From NCBI GenBank assembly GCA_023819545.1, contig JAMWCA010000004.1, positions 1-31,034 of the forward strand: 31,034 nucleotides of DNA. Reading direction: 5' to 3'. A program made the translations under genes and the position numbers. The notes below the pieces were generated by a model, which did no database searches, had not been told where the DNA came from, and was given only the letters and a program-made list of their open reading frames with translations. Positions 22,267-30,535 of the stretch are shown in pieces. This DNA is from Candidatus Omnitrophota bacterium. GTDB taxonomy: Bacteria; Ratteibacteria; UBA8468; B48-G9; JAFGKM01. How positions within the stretch are numbered: the stretch's first letter is position 1; each line of letters starts with the position of its first letter.

Positions 22267-23349
22267 ATGGATTATAAAATTACTCTTATTCCAGGGGATG
22301 GGATAGGTCCTGAAATAACAGAAGTGGCGAAAAGGTGTATAGAGGCAACTGGCTTAAAAATTGAATGGGATATTAAAATGGCTGGTGAAGAATGTTTAGA
22401 AAAATTTGGAACTCCTATACCAGATGAAACAATAAAATCTATTGAAGAAAATAAAATTTGTTTAAAAGGACCAATTACAACACCTGTAGGTACAGGATTC
22501 AGAAGTGTAAATGTTTTTCTAAGACAACACTTTAATTTATATGTATGTTTAAGGCCTTTTAAGATTTATAAAGGAGCAAAAACAAAATATGAGAATGTAG
22601 ATATTGTTTTGATAAGAGAAAATATGGAGGATCTTTACTCAGGAATTGAATTTGAAAAGGGGAAAGAGGATACTAAAGAGTTGATTAATTTTATTGAGAA
22701 AAAAAGAAATATTAAATTAAGTGAAAATACAGGAATAAGTATAAAACCAATATCTGTTGAAAATTCAGAAAGGATTATTAGATTTGGTTTTGAATATGCA
22801 AAGAAAAATAAAAGGAAAAAAGTGACAGTTGTTCATAAAGCAAATATAATGAAATATTCAGATGGTCTTTTTCTTGAAGTTGCAAATAGGATTAGTAAAG
22901 AATATCCTGAAATAGAATATGAAGATAAAATTGTTGATAATATGAGTATGCAACTTGTTCAAAAACCTGAAATTTATGATGTTCTTGTTTGTCCAAATCT
23001 CTATGGTGATATACTTTCGGATTTATGTGCAGGAATTATTGGAGGTCTTGGTCTTTCTCCTGGGGCAAATATTGGAGAAGATATAGCAATATTTGAACCA
23101 ACCCATGGTTCTGCACCTAAATATAAAGGACAGAATAAAGTTAATCCTTCTGCTATGATACTTGCAGGTGTTCTAATGCTTGATTATCTTGGTGAAGTAG
23201 AGGCAGCAGAAAAACTTGAAAATGCGTTAGCACAGGTTATAGAAGAAGGTAAATATGTAACTTACGATTTTAAAAGTCAAGGAGAAGAATGTGTCGGAAC
23301 TTTTGAAATGGGAAAAGCAATTATTGAAAAAATGGGAGGAAAATGGTAA
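22267..23349 (+). CDS. icd: Isocitrate dehydrogenase-like enzyme of the beta-decarboxylating family
   Basis: The 360-residue enzyme has the family start I-P-G-D-G-I-G-P-E. The substrate loop is F-R-S-V-N-V-F-L-R-Q, with Ser80 and Asn82 as in isocitrate dehydrogenases; isopropylmalate enzymes carry other residues there. Lys191 and the N-L-Y-G-D-I-L-S-D-L metal site are intact. At the cofactor site Lys285, Tyr286, Val292 and Tyr333 match four of the five NADP-determining residues of E. coli Icd, but the fifth, Arg395 there, is Ser337. NADP use is likely but should be tested. Next to a LeuD-like subunit it may serve 2-oxoglutarate synthesis. AGGAGA precedes the ATG, and the gene overlaps purA by 7 bases. 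Confidence 0.85.
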   Translation: MDYKITLIPGDGIGPEITEVAKRCIEATGLKIEWDIKMAGEECLEKFGTPIPDETIKSIEENKICLKGPITTPVGTGFRSVNVFLRQHFNLYVCLRPFKIYKGAKTKYENVDIVLIRENMEDLYSGIEFEKGKEDTKELINFIEKKRNIKLSENTGISIKPISVENSERIIRFGFEYAKKNKRKKVTVVHKANIMKYSDGLFLEVANRISKEYPEIEYEDKIVDNMSMQLVQKPEIYDVLVCPNLYGDILSDLCAGIIGGLGLSPGANIGEDIAIFEPTHGSAPKYKGQNKVNPSAMILAGVLMLDYLGEVEAAEKLENALAQVIEEGKYVTYDFKSQGEECVGTFEMGKAIIEKMGGKW

Positions 23350-24617
23350 CTGTTGTAGTTGGAACTCAATGGGGAGATGAGGGGAAAGGGAAAGTTATTG
23401 ATTATCTGGCAGAAAAATTTGATATAATAGCCAGATATCAGGGTGGAGCAAATGCAGGACATACGGTTGTCGTAAATAAAAAAAAATATATATTTCATTT
23501 AATACCTTCTGGTATTCTCTATCCTAAAAAAATTTGTGTTATTGGAAATGGGGTTGTAATTGATCCAGTTGCTTTATTAGAAGAAATCCAGTATTTAAAA
23601 AAGAATGGAATTGAAGTAGAAAGTAAGTTATTTATTGCTGAAAATGCACATGTTACATTGCCTTACCATAAAATTTTAGATAAGGTTGAGGACAAATTTA
23701 GGGGGAAAGGTCAACTTGGAACAACAGGAAGAGGGATTGGAACTACTTATACTGATAAATTTGGGAGAATAGGAATAAGAGTGATTGATTTTATAGATGA
23801 AGATGTATTCATGGAAAAGTTAAAAATTGCACTTGAACTAAAAAATTATTTATTTAGGGAATACTACAAAGAAGAAATATTAAAACCAGAAAAAATTTTT
23901 GATGAATATAAACATTATAGGAAAGAAATTAAAAAATTCGTAATAAATACTGCAGTTTTTCTTAATGAAAAGATTGAAGAAGGGAAAAAAATACTTGCAG
24001 AGGGTGCTCAAGGCACATTTCTTGATATTGATTTTGGCACATATCCATATGTTACTGCTTCAAATCCAATTTCTGGAGGAGCATGTATTGGTCTTGGAAT
24101 TTCTCCAAAAAAAATAGAAAAAATAATAGGAGTTGCTAAAGCATATACAACAAGAGTTGGTATGGGACCTTTTCCAACAGAAATAAAAGACGATATAGGA
24201 GAAAAATTGAGAAAAATTGGTAATGAATTTGGAGCAACTACAGGTAGGCCAAGAAGGTGTGGATGGTTTGATGCTACTCTTGTAAAATTTGCTTGCATAG
24301 TTAATGGAATAGATGAAATTATTTTAACAAAACTTGATGTTTTAACTGGGTTTGAAAAAATAAAAATTGGTGTTGGGTATAAATATAAAGGAGAAATTAT
24401 AAATTTCTATCCCTTTAGTTCAAAAATTTTTTCAAATTGTGAGGTTATATATGAAGAAGTAGAGGGATGGGAAGATGATATAAGCGATTTTAAAAGTTAT
24501 AAAGAATTACCTAAAAATGTAAAGAAATATATAGAAAAAATAGAAGAAAAAATAGGAATAAAAATAGCAAAGATTTCCACAGGTTCAGCAAGAGGTCAAA
24601 TAATTGAAAAAAATTAA
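23343..24617 (+). CDS. purA: Adenylosuccinate synthetase
   Basis: PurA joins IMP and aspartate with GTP, the first committed step to AMP. The 424-residue product has the expected length and motifs: G-T-Q-W-G-D-E-G-K-G-K with Asp12 and Lys15, G-G-A-N-A-G-H-T-V-V with the catalytic His, G-T-T-G-R-G-I-G, E-G-A-Q-G-T-F-L-D-I-D, G-A-T-T-G-R-P-R-R-C-G-W, and C-terminal S-T-G-S-A-R. The ATG sits inside the end of icd with GGAGG just upstream. Its stop overlaps the convergent PLD gene by 4 bases. It is the only purine-synthesis gene here. Confidence 0.96.
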   Translation: MVTVVVGTQWGDEGKGKVIDYLAEKFDIIARYQGGANAGHTVVVNKKKYIFHLIPSGILYPKKICVIGNGVVIDPVALLEEIQYLKKNGIEVESKLFIAENAHVTLPYHKILDKVEDKFRGKGQLGTTGRGIGTTYTDKFGRIGIRVIDFIDEDVFMEKLKIALELKNYLFREYYKEEILKPEKIFDEYKHYRKEIKKFVINTAVFLNEKIEEGKKILAEGAQGTFLDIDFGTYPYVTASNPISGGACIGLGISPKKIEKIIGVAKAYTTRVGMGPFPTEIKDDIGEKLRKIGNEFGATTGRPRRCGWFDATLVKFACIVNGIDEIILTKLDVLTGFEKIKIGVGYKYKGEIINFYPFSSKIFSNCEVIYEEVEGWEDDISDFKSYKELPKNVKKYIEKIEEKIGIKIAKISTGSARGQIIEKN

Positions 24618-25177
24618 TTTTGTGGTGCAATATATATTTTACATTCTTTCTTTATTTTATTAAAATAGTCAACAAATACTCTTGCAATTTCTTCAGATTC
24701 AATAATTACACTTGTTTCATTGTTTTTCTCAAGAGAATAATAATTCCAATTATGGCTTCCTATAAAGATATATTTATTATCTATTATTACAAGTTTTGAA
24801 TGTGTTGTTTTATCTTCTCTATCAAAATAAACCTTAATACCATTTTCAGCAAGAAATTTTGCTGTTTCAAAATTTTTTTCCTTTACATCAGTAAAATTTG
24901 ATAGTTCAAGTATAATTTCTATTTTTATATTTCTTTTATGTGCTTTTATTAATTCTTCCAAAATCTGATTTGAAATACTTTCAGGATGTTCGGGATAATA
25001 TCCTGTCTGGAACATAATTACATAAATAGATTTTTCTGCCTTTCTTATAAAATTTAAAAGATTTATTGAGTAATCTTTATTTAAAAGAGGTGTAATGTTT
25101 ATTTTATTTTGAACAAAACAGATATTGCAAAGCAAAAGGAAAAATAAACTAAATTTTCTGATATTTTTCAATAACAT
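24614..25177 (-). CDS. Exported single-domain phospholipase D-family protein
   Basis: The 187-residue product carries one HKD motif, H-S-K-L-V-I-I-D-N-K-Y-I-F-I-G-S-H-N-W-N, with a following acidic Glu in N-N-E-T-S. Single-motif PLD proteins dimerise to form an active site and include nucleases (Nuc, EndA-like) and some lipid hydrolases. A hydrophobic N-terminus (residues of about 8-20, with two cysteines in L-L-L-C-N-I-C) suggests secretion or lipid anchoring. The ATG at 25177 lies 29 bases inside hisA without a clear ribosome site; a TTG two codons later is an alternative. Function on DNA or lipid cannot be decided from sequence. Confidence 0.82.
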   Translation of the reverse strand: MLLKNIRKFSLFFLLLCNICFVQNKINITPLLNKDYSINLLNFIRKAEKSIYVIMFQTGYYPEHPESISNQILEELIKAHKRNIKIEIILELSNFTDVKEKNFETAKFLAENGIKVYFDREDKTTHSKLVIIDNKYIFIGSHNWNYYSLEKNNETSVIIESEEIARVFVDYFNKIKKECKIYIAPQN

Positions 25178-26009
25178 TTTTTAAATCTATTTTTTTATGA
25201 TATAATGCTTTTCCTATTATAATCCCTGTTGGCTTATATTGTAAAGAACTCAATAAATTTATATCATTTTCTGAAGAAATTCCACCAGCAATTATTATTT
25301 CCTTTATATCGTTTTTATATTGATAAATTTCTTTCATAATCCTATAAATATTTTTAAAATCAATTCCTTCAAGAGTGCCATCACTTTCTATACTTGTAAT
25401 AAGAAATCTTTTAAATCCTTTTTCTATAAATTTTTTTATTACATAGGATGGTTTTAAAGGTAGAGATACTTCCCAACCACTTAAAGCAATTTCATCCCTA
25501 AAGTAATCAACAGATATTATAATTTTCTCTTTAATTTCGGGTTCAATCCAATCAATTAATTCGGGTTCAGGGAATTCTTTTTCCATGTCTAAATTTTTAC
25601 CACTTTTTTGGTAAAAAAACTTTATATCTTGAATAGTATATCCTTCACTTAAAGCAAGGGGGATTAAAAATGCAGTTCCTATAATAACATAATTTATTCC
25701 TAAATTTAAAAATTTTTCTATTTGATGTTTTCTCCTTATCCCTCCTCCGACTTGAATTTCGCAGTCATCTCTATTACTAATCTTTTTAATTTTAATTATA
25801 TTTTCAATCTTATTAATTTCTTCTTTTTCAAGTTCACCTGTCTTGGCACCATACAAAAAAACAATATGAATTCTTTTAACACCATATTTCAAATAACTTT
25901 TTACCAAATTTTCAATCTCATAGTCATAATAAGAGATTTTATCAAATCTCCCTTTATAAAGTCGAACAATCTCACCCTTTTTTAGATCTATTGCTGGAAT
26001 TATTAACAT
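25149..26009 (-). CDS. hisA: HisA-like isomerase with substituted motifs and an insertion
   Basis: HisA isomerises ProFAR to PRFAR in histidine synthesis. The product keeps I-P-A-I-D-L-K-K-G with Asp8, Q-V-G-G-G-I-R-R, a second catalytic Asp168 in I-S-V-D-Y, S-D-G-T-L-E-G-I-D and A-G-G-I-S-S. At 286 residues it is about 45 longer than most. Most of the extra length is a stretch between residues of about 116 and 160 rich in charged and aromatic residues. The usual V-D-L-x-G-A motif reads V-F-L-Y-G-A (Phe51). No other his gene is in the window. The ATG at 26009 lies inside topA (38-base overlap), and AGAGGA lies about 11 bases upstream. It is probably functional but divergent; a related isomerase is possible. 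Confidence 0.8.
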   Translation of the reverse strand: MLIIPAIDLKKGEIVRLYKGRFDKISYYDYEIENLVKSYLKYGVKRIHIVFLYGAKTGELEKEEINKIENIIKIKKISNRDDCEIQVGGGIRRKHQIEKFLNLGINYVIIGTAFLIPLALSEGYTIQDIKFFYQKSGKNLDMEKEFPEPELIDWIEPEIKEKIIISVDYFRDEIALSGWEVSLPLKPSYVIKKFIEKGFKRFLITSIESDGTLEGIDFKNIYRIMKEIYQYKNDIKEIIIAGGISSENDINLLSSLQYKPTGIIIGKALYHKKIDLKNVIEKYQKI

Positions 26010-27849
26010 TTTCTTTTATCCTCTCATTATATTTACAATTAGGATAATTAGAACAACCAATAAAAACTCCATATTTACCTTTTATTATGGTTAATTCTTT
26101 ATTACAGAGTGGACATTTTTTATCTCCAATTATAATTTTATTTAAAACATCTCTATTTATTACTTGATTCGCTTTTTCAAGAGATAGTTTGAAACTATTG
26201 TAAAATTCCTTAAGCACATCTATCCAGTTTTTTTCTCCATTTGCTATTCTGTCAAGGTCTTCTTCCATTTTGGCTGTGAAGTTTATTTCTATTATTTCTG
26301 GAAAAAATTTATTTAATATTTCATAAACAATCCTTCCCATTCTTAATGGAACAAGAAACTTTTTTTCCTTTTTAACATACCTTCTTGCATATAAAGTTGA
26401 AATGATTGGAGCATAAGTAGATGGTCTTCCTATTCCATGTTTTTCAAGTCTCTTAATTAATGAACTTTCTGTATATCTTGAAGGTGGTTGAGTTTGTTTT
26501 TTTTCTTTAAAATATTTTAATACATTTAATTCCTCCCCTTTTTCAAATTTTTCTATAATTGGATTTCCTTTTTCAATTTTTAAAGGCCATAATTTTAAAA
26601 AACCATCAAAAATAATAAAGTTACCCTCTATTTCAAACGTATATATATCATTTAATGCAGAAACTTTAATATTTTTTATTATTGCCTGAGTCATTTGACT
26701 TGCAAGGAATCTTCTCCATATTAATTCATAAAGTTTAAATTGATCCTGATTTAAATAATTTTTTATTTTTTCTGGTGTTCTGTATACAGAAGTTGGTCTT
26801 ATTGCTTCATGTGCTTCTTGAGAAACTTTTGATTTTGAATAATAAATATTTGGTTTTTCTGGTAAATAATTTTCTCCAAATGTCTCTTTAATGAATTTTA
26901 ATGCTTGAATTTGTGCGGATTTTGCTATAGAAGGAGAATCTGTTCTCATATATGTAATAAGACCAATATTTTTACCTTCAATTTCAATCCCTTCATAAAG
27001 TTGTTGAGCAATAAACATTGTTTTTGTAGAAGAAAAATTTAAAATATTTATTGCTTCTTGTTGTAATGTGCTTGTTATAAATGGTGGAACTGAACTTAAC
27101 TTTTTTATTTTTTCTTCTTTTTCAATAACAATTAATTTTTCTTGTTTTAGTTTTTCTATTATTTCATTTACTTTTTGCTGATCTTTTATTTTCTCTTTTT
27201 CAATAGATATTTCCCTAATTTTGGTAAGATTGAAGATTATCTTTTCTTGATTTTTTTCAACTTCACATCTTATAATGAAGTAAACTTCAGGGATAAAACT
27301 CTCAATTTCTTTTTCCCTTTCTACAATAAGTTTTAGAGCAACAGATTGAACTCTTCCCGCAGATAAGCCAAGTTCAAGATGTTTACCAAGTATAGGACTT
27401 ATTTTGTAACCGACTATTCTATCAAGAATTCTTCTTGCTTGTTGAGCATTTACAAGAGCAAGAGATATCTGTCTTGGATTTAAAAATGCTTCTTTTACTG
27501 CTTCTGGGACAATTTCATGAAAAGTTACTCTTTTTGCTTCTTCAATTTTTTTATTAATTAAACAGATAACATGCCATGCAATTGCTTCACCTTCTCGGTC
27601 TTCATCTGTTGCAAGATATATATTGGTAGAATTTTTAGCAAGTTTTTTTAATTTTTCTACAATTTTCTTTTTGCCAGGGATTATAACATACTTAGGTGAA
27701 AAATTATTATCAATATTAATTCCAAATTCATTTTCAGGGAGATCTCGGATATGTCCCATAGTTGGAAATACTAAATATTTATTTCCAAGTATGCCACTAA
27801 TTGTTTTTGCTTTTGTAGGCGATTCAACAATTATAAGTTCTTTTTCCAT
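25972..27849 (-). CDS. topA: DNA topoisomerase I (type IA)
   Basis: The enzyme relaxes negative supercoils. The 625-residue product begins with the Toprim strand I-I-V-E-S-P-T-K-A-K-T-I. D-E-D-R-E-G-E-A-I-A-W-H supplies the acidic metal site, S-A-G-R-V-Q-S-V-A lies in the core, and the catalytic Tyr300 lies in I-T-Y-M-R-T-D-S. G-I-G-R-P-S-T-Y-A near residue 460 is typical. Only one C-terminal zinc knuckle pair (C-P-L-C and C-S-N-Y-P-N-C) is present, where many TopA proteins have two to four. The ATG at 27849 is chosen because the conserved protein starts there; an upstream in-frame start would add 38 non-conserved residues and run into argH. AAGGA lies about 9 bases upstream. Confidence 0.95.
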   Translation of the reverse strand: MEKELIIVESPTKAKTISGILGNKYLVFPTMGHIRDLPENEFGINIDNNFSPKYVIIPGKKKIVEKLKKLAKNSTNIYLATDEDREGEAIAWHVICLINKKIEEAKRVTFHEIVPEAVKEAFLNPRQISLALVNAQQARRILDRIVGYKISPILGKHLELGLSAGRVQSVALKLIVEREKEIESFIPEVYFIIRCEVEKNQEKIIFNLTKIREISIEKEKIKDQQKVNEIIEKLKQEKLIVIEKEEKIKKLSSVPPFITSTLQQEAINILNFSSTKTMFIAQQLYEGIEIEGKNIGLITYMRTDSPSIAKSAQIQALKFIKETFGENYLPEKPNIYYSKSKVSQEAHEAIRPTSVYRTPEKIKNYLNQDQFKLYELIWRRFLASQMTQAIIKNIKVSALNDIYTFEIEGNFIIFDGFLKLWPLKIEKGNPIIEKFEKGEELNVLKYFKEKKQTQPPSRYTESSLIKRLEKHGIGRPSTYAPIISTLYARRYVKKEKKFLVPLRMGRIVYEILNKFFPEIIEINFTAKMEEDLDRIANGEKNWIDVLKEFYNSFKLSLEKANQVINRDVLNKIIIGDKKCPLCNKELTIIKGKYGVFIGCSNYPNCKYNERIKENVNNSSNRSKKG

Positions 27850-27870
27850 ATATTTTATTCCTTTTATTCT

Positions 27871-27899
27871 TTGATTTATTATAATACTTCTGATAAAAT
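27871..27899 (+). promoter_or_regulatory. Promoter of the argH-lysA operon
   Basis: TTGATT (27871-27876), a 17-base spacer and TAAAAT (27894-27899) lie before argH. The leader of about 14 bases contains AAGAGGT, five bases before the ATG. The -35 is identical to that of the transaldolase promoter. Confidence 0.55.
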
Positions 27900-27919
27900 A
27901 AAAAAACAAGAGGTTAAAA

Positions 27920-29335
27920 ATGAAATATATGTGGGAAGGAAGTTTTAAGGAAAAGATAGACAAAGATATTATTGATTTTACAAAATCAATTGATATAGAT
28001 AAAAAACTTGCTATTTATGATGTTCAAGGAAGTATCGCTCATGTGAAAATGCTTTTTAAAGTAGGATTAATAACAAAAAAAGAAAAGGAAAAAATTTTAA
28101 ATGGTCTTAAAAGAATAAAAAAAGAAATAAATGGAAATAAATTGAAAATTTTACCAACTGATGAAGATATTCATACAGTTGTTGAAAGAAGATTGATTGA
28201 ACTTATAGGCAAAACAGGAGAAAAATTACATACAGCAAGGTCAAGGAATGATCAAATAGTCCTTGATGAAAAACTTTTTCTAAGAGATGAGATTGTTCAT
28301 TTAATAAGACAAATTATATATTTACAGAATTGTTTTCTCAAAAAGAGTGAAGAATATATTGATACAATAATTTCTTCATATACTCATTTAAAACAAAGTC
28401 AACCTGTGCTATTATCACATTATTTTCTTGCATATATTGAAAAATTAGAAAGAGACAAGGAAAGATTTTTAGAAACTTATAAAAGAGTTAATGTTTTTCC
28501 TCTTGGAGTAGGTGCTTGCGCGGGAACATCTTTGCCGATAGATAGAAAATATACTGCTAAACTTTTAAAATTTCCAGTAATTTCAAAAAACAGTTTAGAT
28601 ACTGTTTCTGATAGAGATTTTTTAATTGAAATAGTATTTTGTTGTGTTCTCACGCTTATTCACCTTTCTTCTTTTAGCCAGGATTTAATAATATGGAATA
28701 TGGATGAGATTGTTTATGTGAAACTACCCGACAAATATTGCACTGGTTCAAGTTTAATGCCTCATAAAAAAAATCCAGATGTTTTTGAGTTAATTAGAGG
28801 TAAAACCTCAAATTGTATTGGACTTTTAACCGGGTTATTAACTCTTGTTAAAGGTTTACCACTTTCATATAATAGGGACCTTCAAGAAGATAAAAAACCA
28901 TTATTTGAAATAATAGAAACAACAAAGTCAATTTTAAAAGTTCTATCAAAAGTTGTATCTGAAATTGACTTTAATAAAGATATAATTAAAGAAAAAATTT
29001 CGTCTTTTACTCTTTCAACAGACATTGTTGAATATCTTGTGAAAAAAGGGAAACCTTTTAGAGAAGCACATAGTTTAGTAGGAAATATTGTAAATTATTG
29101 TATAGAAAATAATAAAACTTTTTTTTCTTTAACTTTAGATGAGTTTAAAAAATTTTCTCAATTTTTTGAAAATGATATTTTTGAAATTTTAAATTTTGAA
29201 TCTTCTGTAAATGCAAAAGTGTCAAATGGTGGGACTTCTTTAATAAATGTAAAAAAGGAAGTTGAGAAATGGAAAAAGAAATTGAAAAAATCTTTGGACC
29301 TTATTACAAATTTAGAAAAAAGAATTTCTATATAG
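27920..29335 (+). CDS. argH: Argininosuccinate lyase
   Basis: ArgH splits argininosuccinate into arginine and fumarate. The 471-residue product, slightly longer than usual, begins M-W-E-G-S-F-K-E-K. It has D-E-D-I-H-T-V-V-E-R-R-L, T-A-R-S-R-N-D-Q-I and S-Y-T-H-L-K-Q-S-Q-P. The fumarase-superfamily signature G-S-S-L-M-P-H-K-K-N-P (about residues 276-286) carries the catalytic serine loop. L-S-Y-N-R-D-L-Q-E-D-K follows. It has its own promoter and ribosome site. Its last 22 codons overlap the start of lysA, an unusually long same-strand overlap of 67 bases. argG is not in the window. Confidence 0.95.
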   Translation: MKYMWEGSFKEKIDKDIIDFTKSIDIDKKLAIYDVQGSIAHVKMLFKVGLITKKEKEKILNGLKRIKKEINGNKLKILPTDEDIHTVVERRLIELIGKTGEKLHTARSRNDQIVLDEKLFLRDEIVHLIRQIIYLQNCFLKKSEEYIDTIISSYTHLKQSQPVLLSHYFLAYIEKLERDKERFLETYKRVNVFPLGVGACAGTSLPIDRKYTAKLLKFPVISKNSLDTVSDRDFLIEIVFCCVLTLIHLSSFSQDLIIWNMDEIVYVKLPDKYCTGSSLMPHKKNPDVFELIRGKTSNCIGLLTGLLTLVKGLPLSYNRDLQEDKKPLFEIIETTKSILKVLSKVVSEIDFNKDIIKEKISSFTLSTDIVEYLVKKGKPFREAHSLVGNIVNYCIENNKTFFSLTLDEFKKFSQFFENDIFEILNFESSVNAKVSNGGTSLINVKKEVEKWKKKLKKSLDLITNLEKRISI

Positions 29336-30531
29336 AAGAAGTAGAAGGTAAAAAGATTGTTGAAAAGTTTGATACCCCTGTTTATGTATATAGTTATAAT
29401 TTTCTTATTAATCAAATAAATAGAATAAAAAGTGCTTTTTCTGCTCTTCCAGTCAAAATATGTTTTTCAATAAAATCTAATTCCAATCTTTCAATTTTAA
29501 AAATAATAAAAGAGAATGGATTTGGTGCAGATGTTGTTTCAGAAGGAGAATTAAGGAAAGCACTTATTGCTGGATTTTCACCATCTGACATTGTTTTTGC
29601 TGGTGTTGGTAAAAAAGAAGGAGAAATTGCCTTTGCTATCAAAAAAAATATTTTTTGTTTTAATGTAGAAAATGAAGAAGAGATTGAAATAATTGAAAGA
29701 TTTGGACAAAAGTTTAAAAAGAAAGTAAATGTTAATTTGCGGTTAAATCTTGATATAGATATTGATACTCATCATTATATAAAAACTTCAAAAAGCGAAA
29801 ACAAATTTGGTATTGACCTTGATTTTGCCAAAAGAATTTTGAAAAAGAAATTTAATTTTGTAGAAATTAAAGGAATACACTTTCATCTTGGTTCTCAAAT
29901 CAAAGAAGTTTCTCCTTATATCAAAGCAATTGAAAAAGTAAAAGAATTTTGTAGAAAAAACAAATTTCAACCAGAAATTCTTGATATTGGAGGTGGATTT
30001 GGTATCCCTTATAATATTGAAGACAAAATCCAGCCAATTGAAGAGTTTGGTAGAAAAATTACAGAAGAATTGAAAAACTTTAATCTAAAAACAGTTATAC
30101 TTGAGCCTGGAAGATTTATAGTTGGAAATTCTGGTGTTTTAATTACAAAAGTTCTTTATGTGAAAAAGAAAAAAGGGAAAAATTTTATAATTGTAGATGC
30201 TGGAATGAACGACCTTATAAGACCTTCTCTTTACGAGAGTTTTCATCTTATTTATCCTCTTTGTTTAAAAGAAGGTAGAAAAATTAAGTTTGATGTGGTA
30301 GGTCCAATTTGTGAAACAGGTGATTATCTTGGTAAAGATAGAGAGTTTCCAGAAGGTATAAAAAGAGGAGATTTTTTAGTTGTTATGAGTGCTGGGGCTT
30401 ATGGTTTTTCAATGTCTTCAAATTATAATACAAGATTAAGAACACCGGAAGTAATTGTAAAGGATAAAGAAATAAAAATGATAAGAAAAAGGGAAACATA
30501 TTCTTATTTATTTGAACCAGAAAAAATATAA
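29269..30531 (+). CDS. lysA: Diaminopimelate decarboxylase
   Basis: LysA is a PLP enzyme that makes lysine from meso-diaminopimelate. The 420-residue product has D-T-P-V-Y-V-Y-S, the PLP lysine Lys69 in F-S-I-K-S-N-S-N, G-A-D-V-V-S-E-G-E-L, H-F-H-L-G-S-Q, the phosphate loop I-G-G-G-F-G and E-P-G-R. The partner-subunit cysteine is Cys348 in C-E-T-G-D, where most relatives have C-E-S. G-A-Y-G-F-S-M-S-S-N-Y-N closes the site. The only usable start before the conserved region is the ATG at 29269, with AAGGAAG about 7 bases upstream, so the overlap with argH is real. The pairing of argH and lysA in one operon is not a standard pathway arrangement. Confidence 0.95.
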   Translation: MEKEIEKIFGPYYKFRKKNFYIEEVEGKKIVEKFDTPVYVYSYNFLINQINRIKSAFSALPVKICFSIKSNSNLSILKIIKENGFGADVVSEGELRKALIAGFSPSDIVFAGVGKKEGEIAFAIKKNIFCFNVENEEEIEIIERFGQKFKKKVNVNLRLNLDIDIDTHHYIKTSKSENKFGIDLDFAKRILKKKFNFVEIKGIHFHLGSQIKEVSPYIKAIEKVKEFCRKNKFQPEILDIGGGFGIPYNIEDKIQPIEEFGRKITEELKNFNLKTVILEPGRFIVGNSGVLITKVLYVKKKKGKNFIIVDAGMNDLIRPSLYESFHLIYPLCLKEGRKIKFDVVGPICETGDYLGKDREFPEGIKRGDFLVVMSAGAYGFSMSSNYNTRLRTPEVIVKDKEIKMIRKRETYSYLFEPEKI

Positions 30532-30535
30532 AAAT

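Noticed and set aside
24008..24298. 96-codon minus-strand ORF inside purA
   Set aside because: It is a shadow of the highly conserved purA reading frame with no start signal.
27850..27963. Longer N-terminus of topA
   Set aside because: The added 38 residues are hydrophobic translation of the intergenic region and argH; the conserved protein begins at the ATG at 27849.
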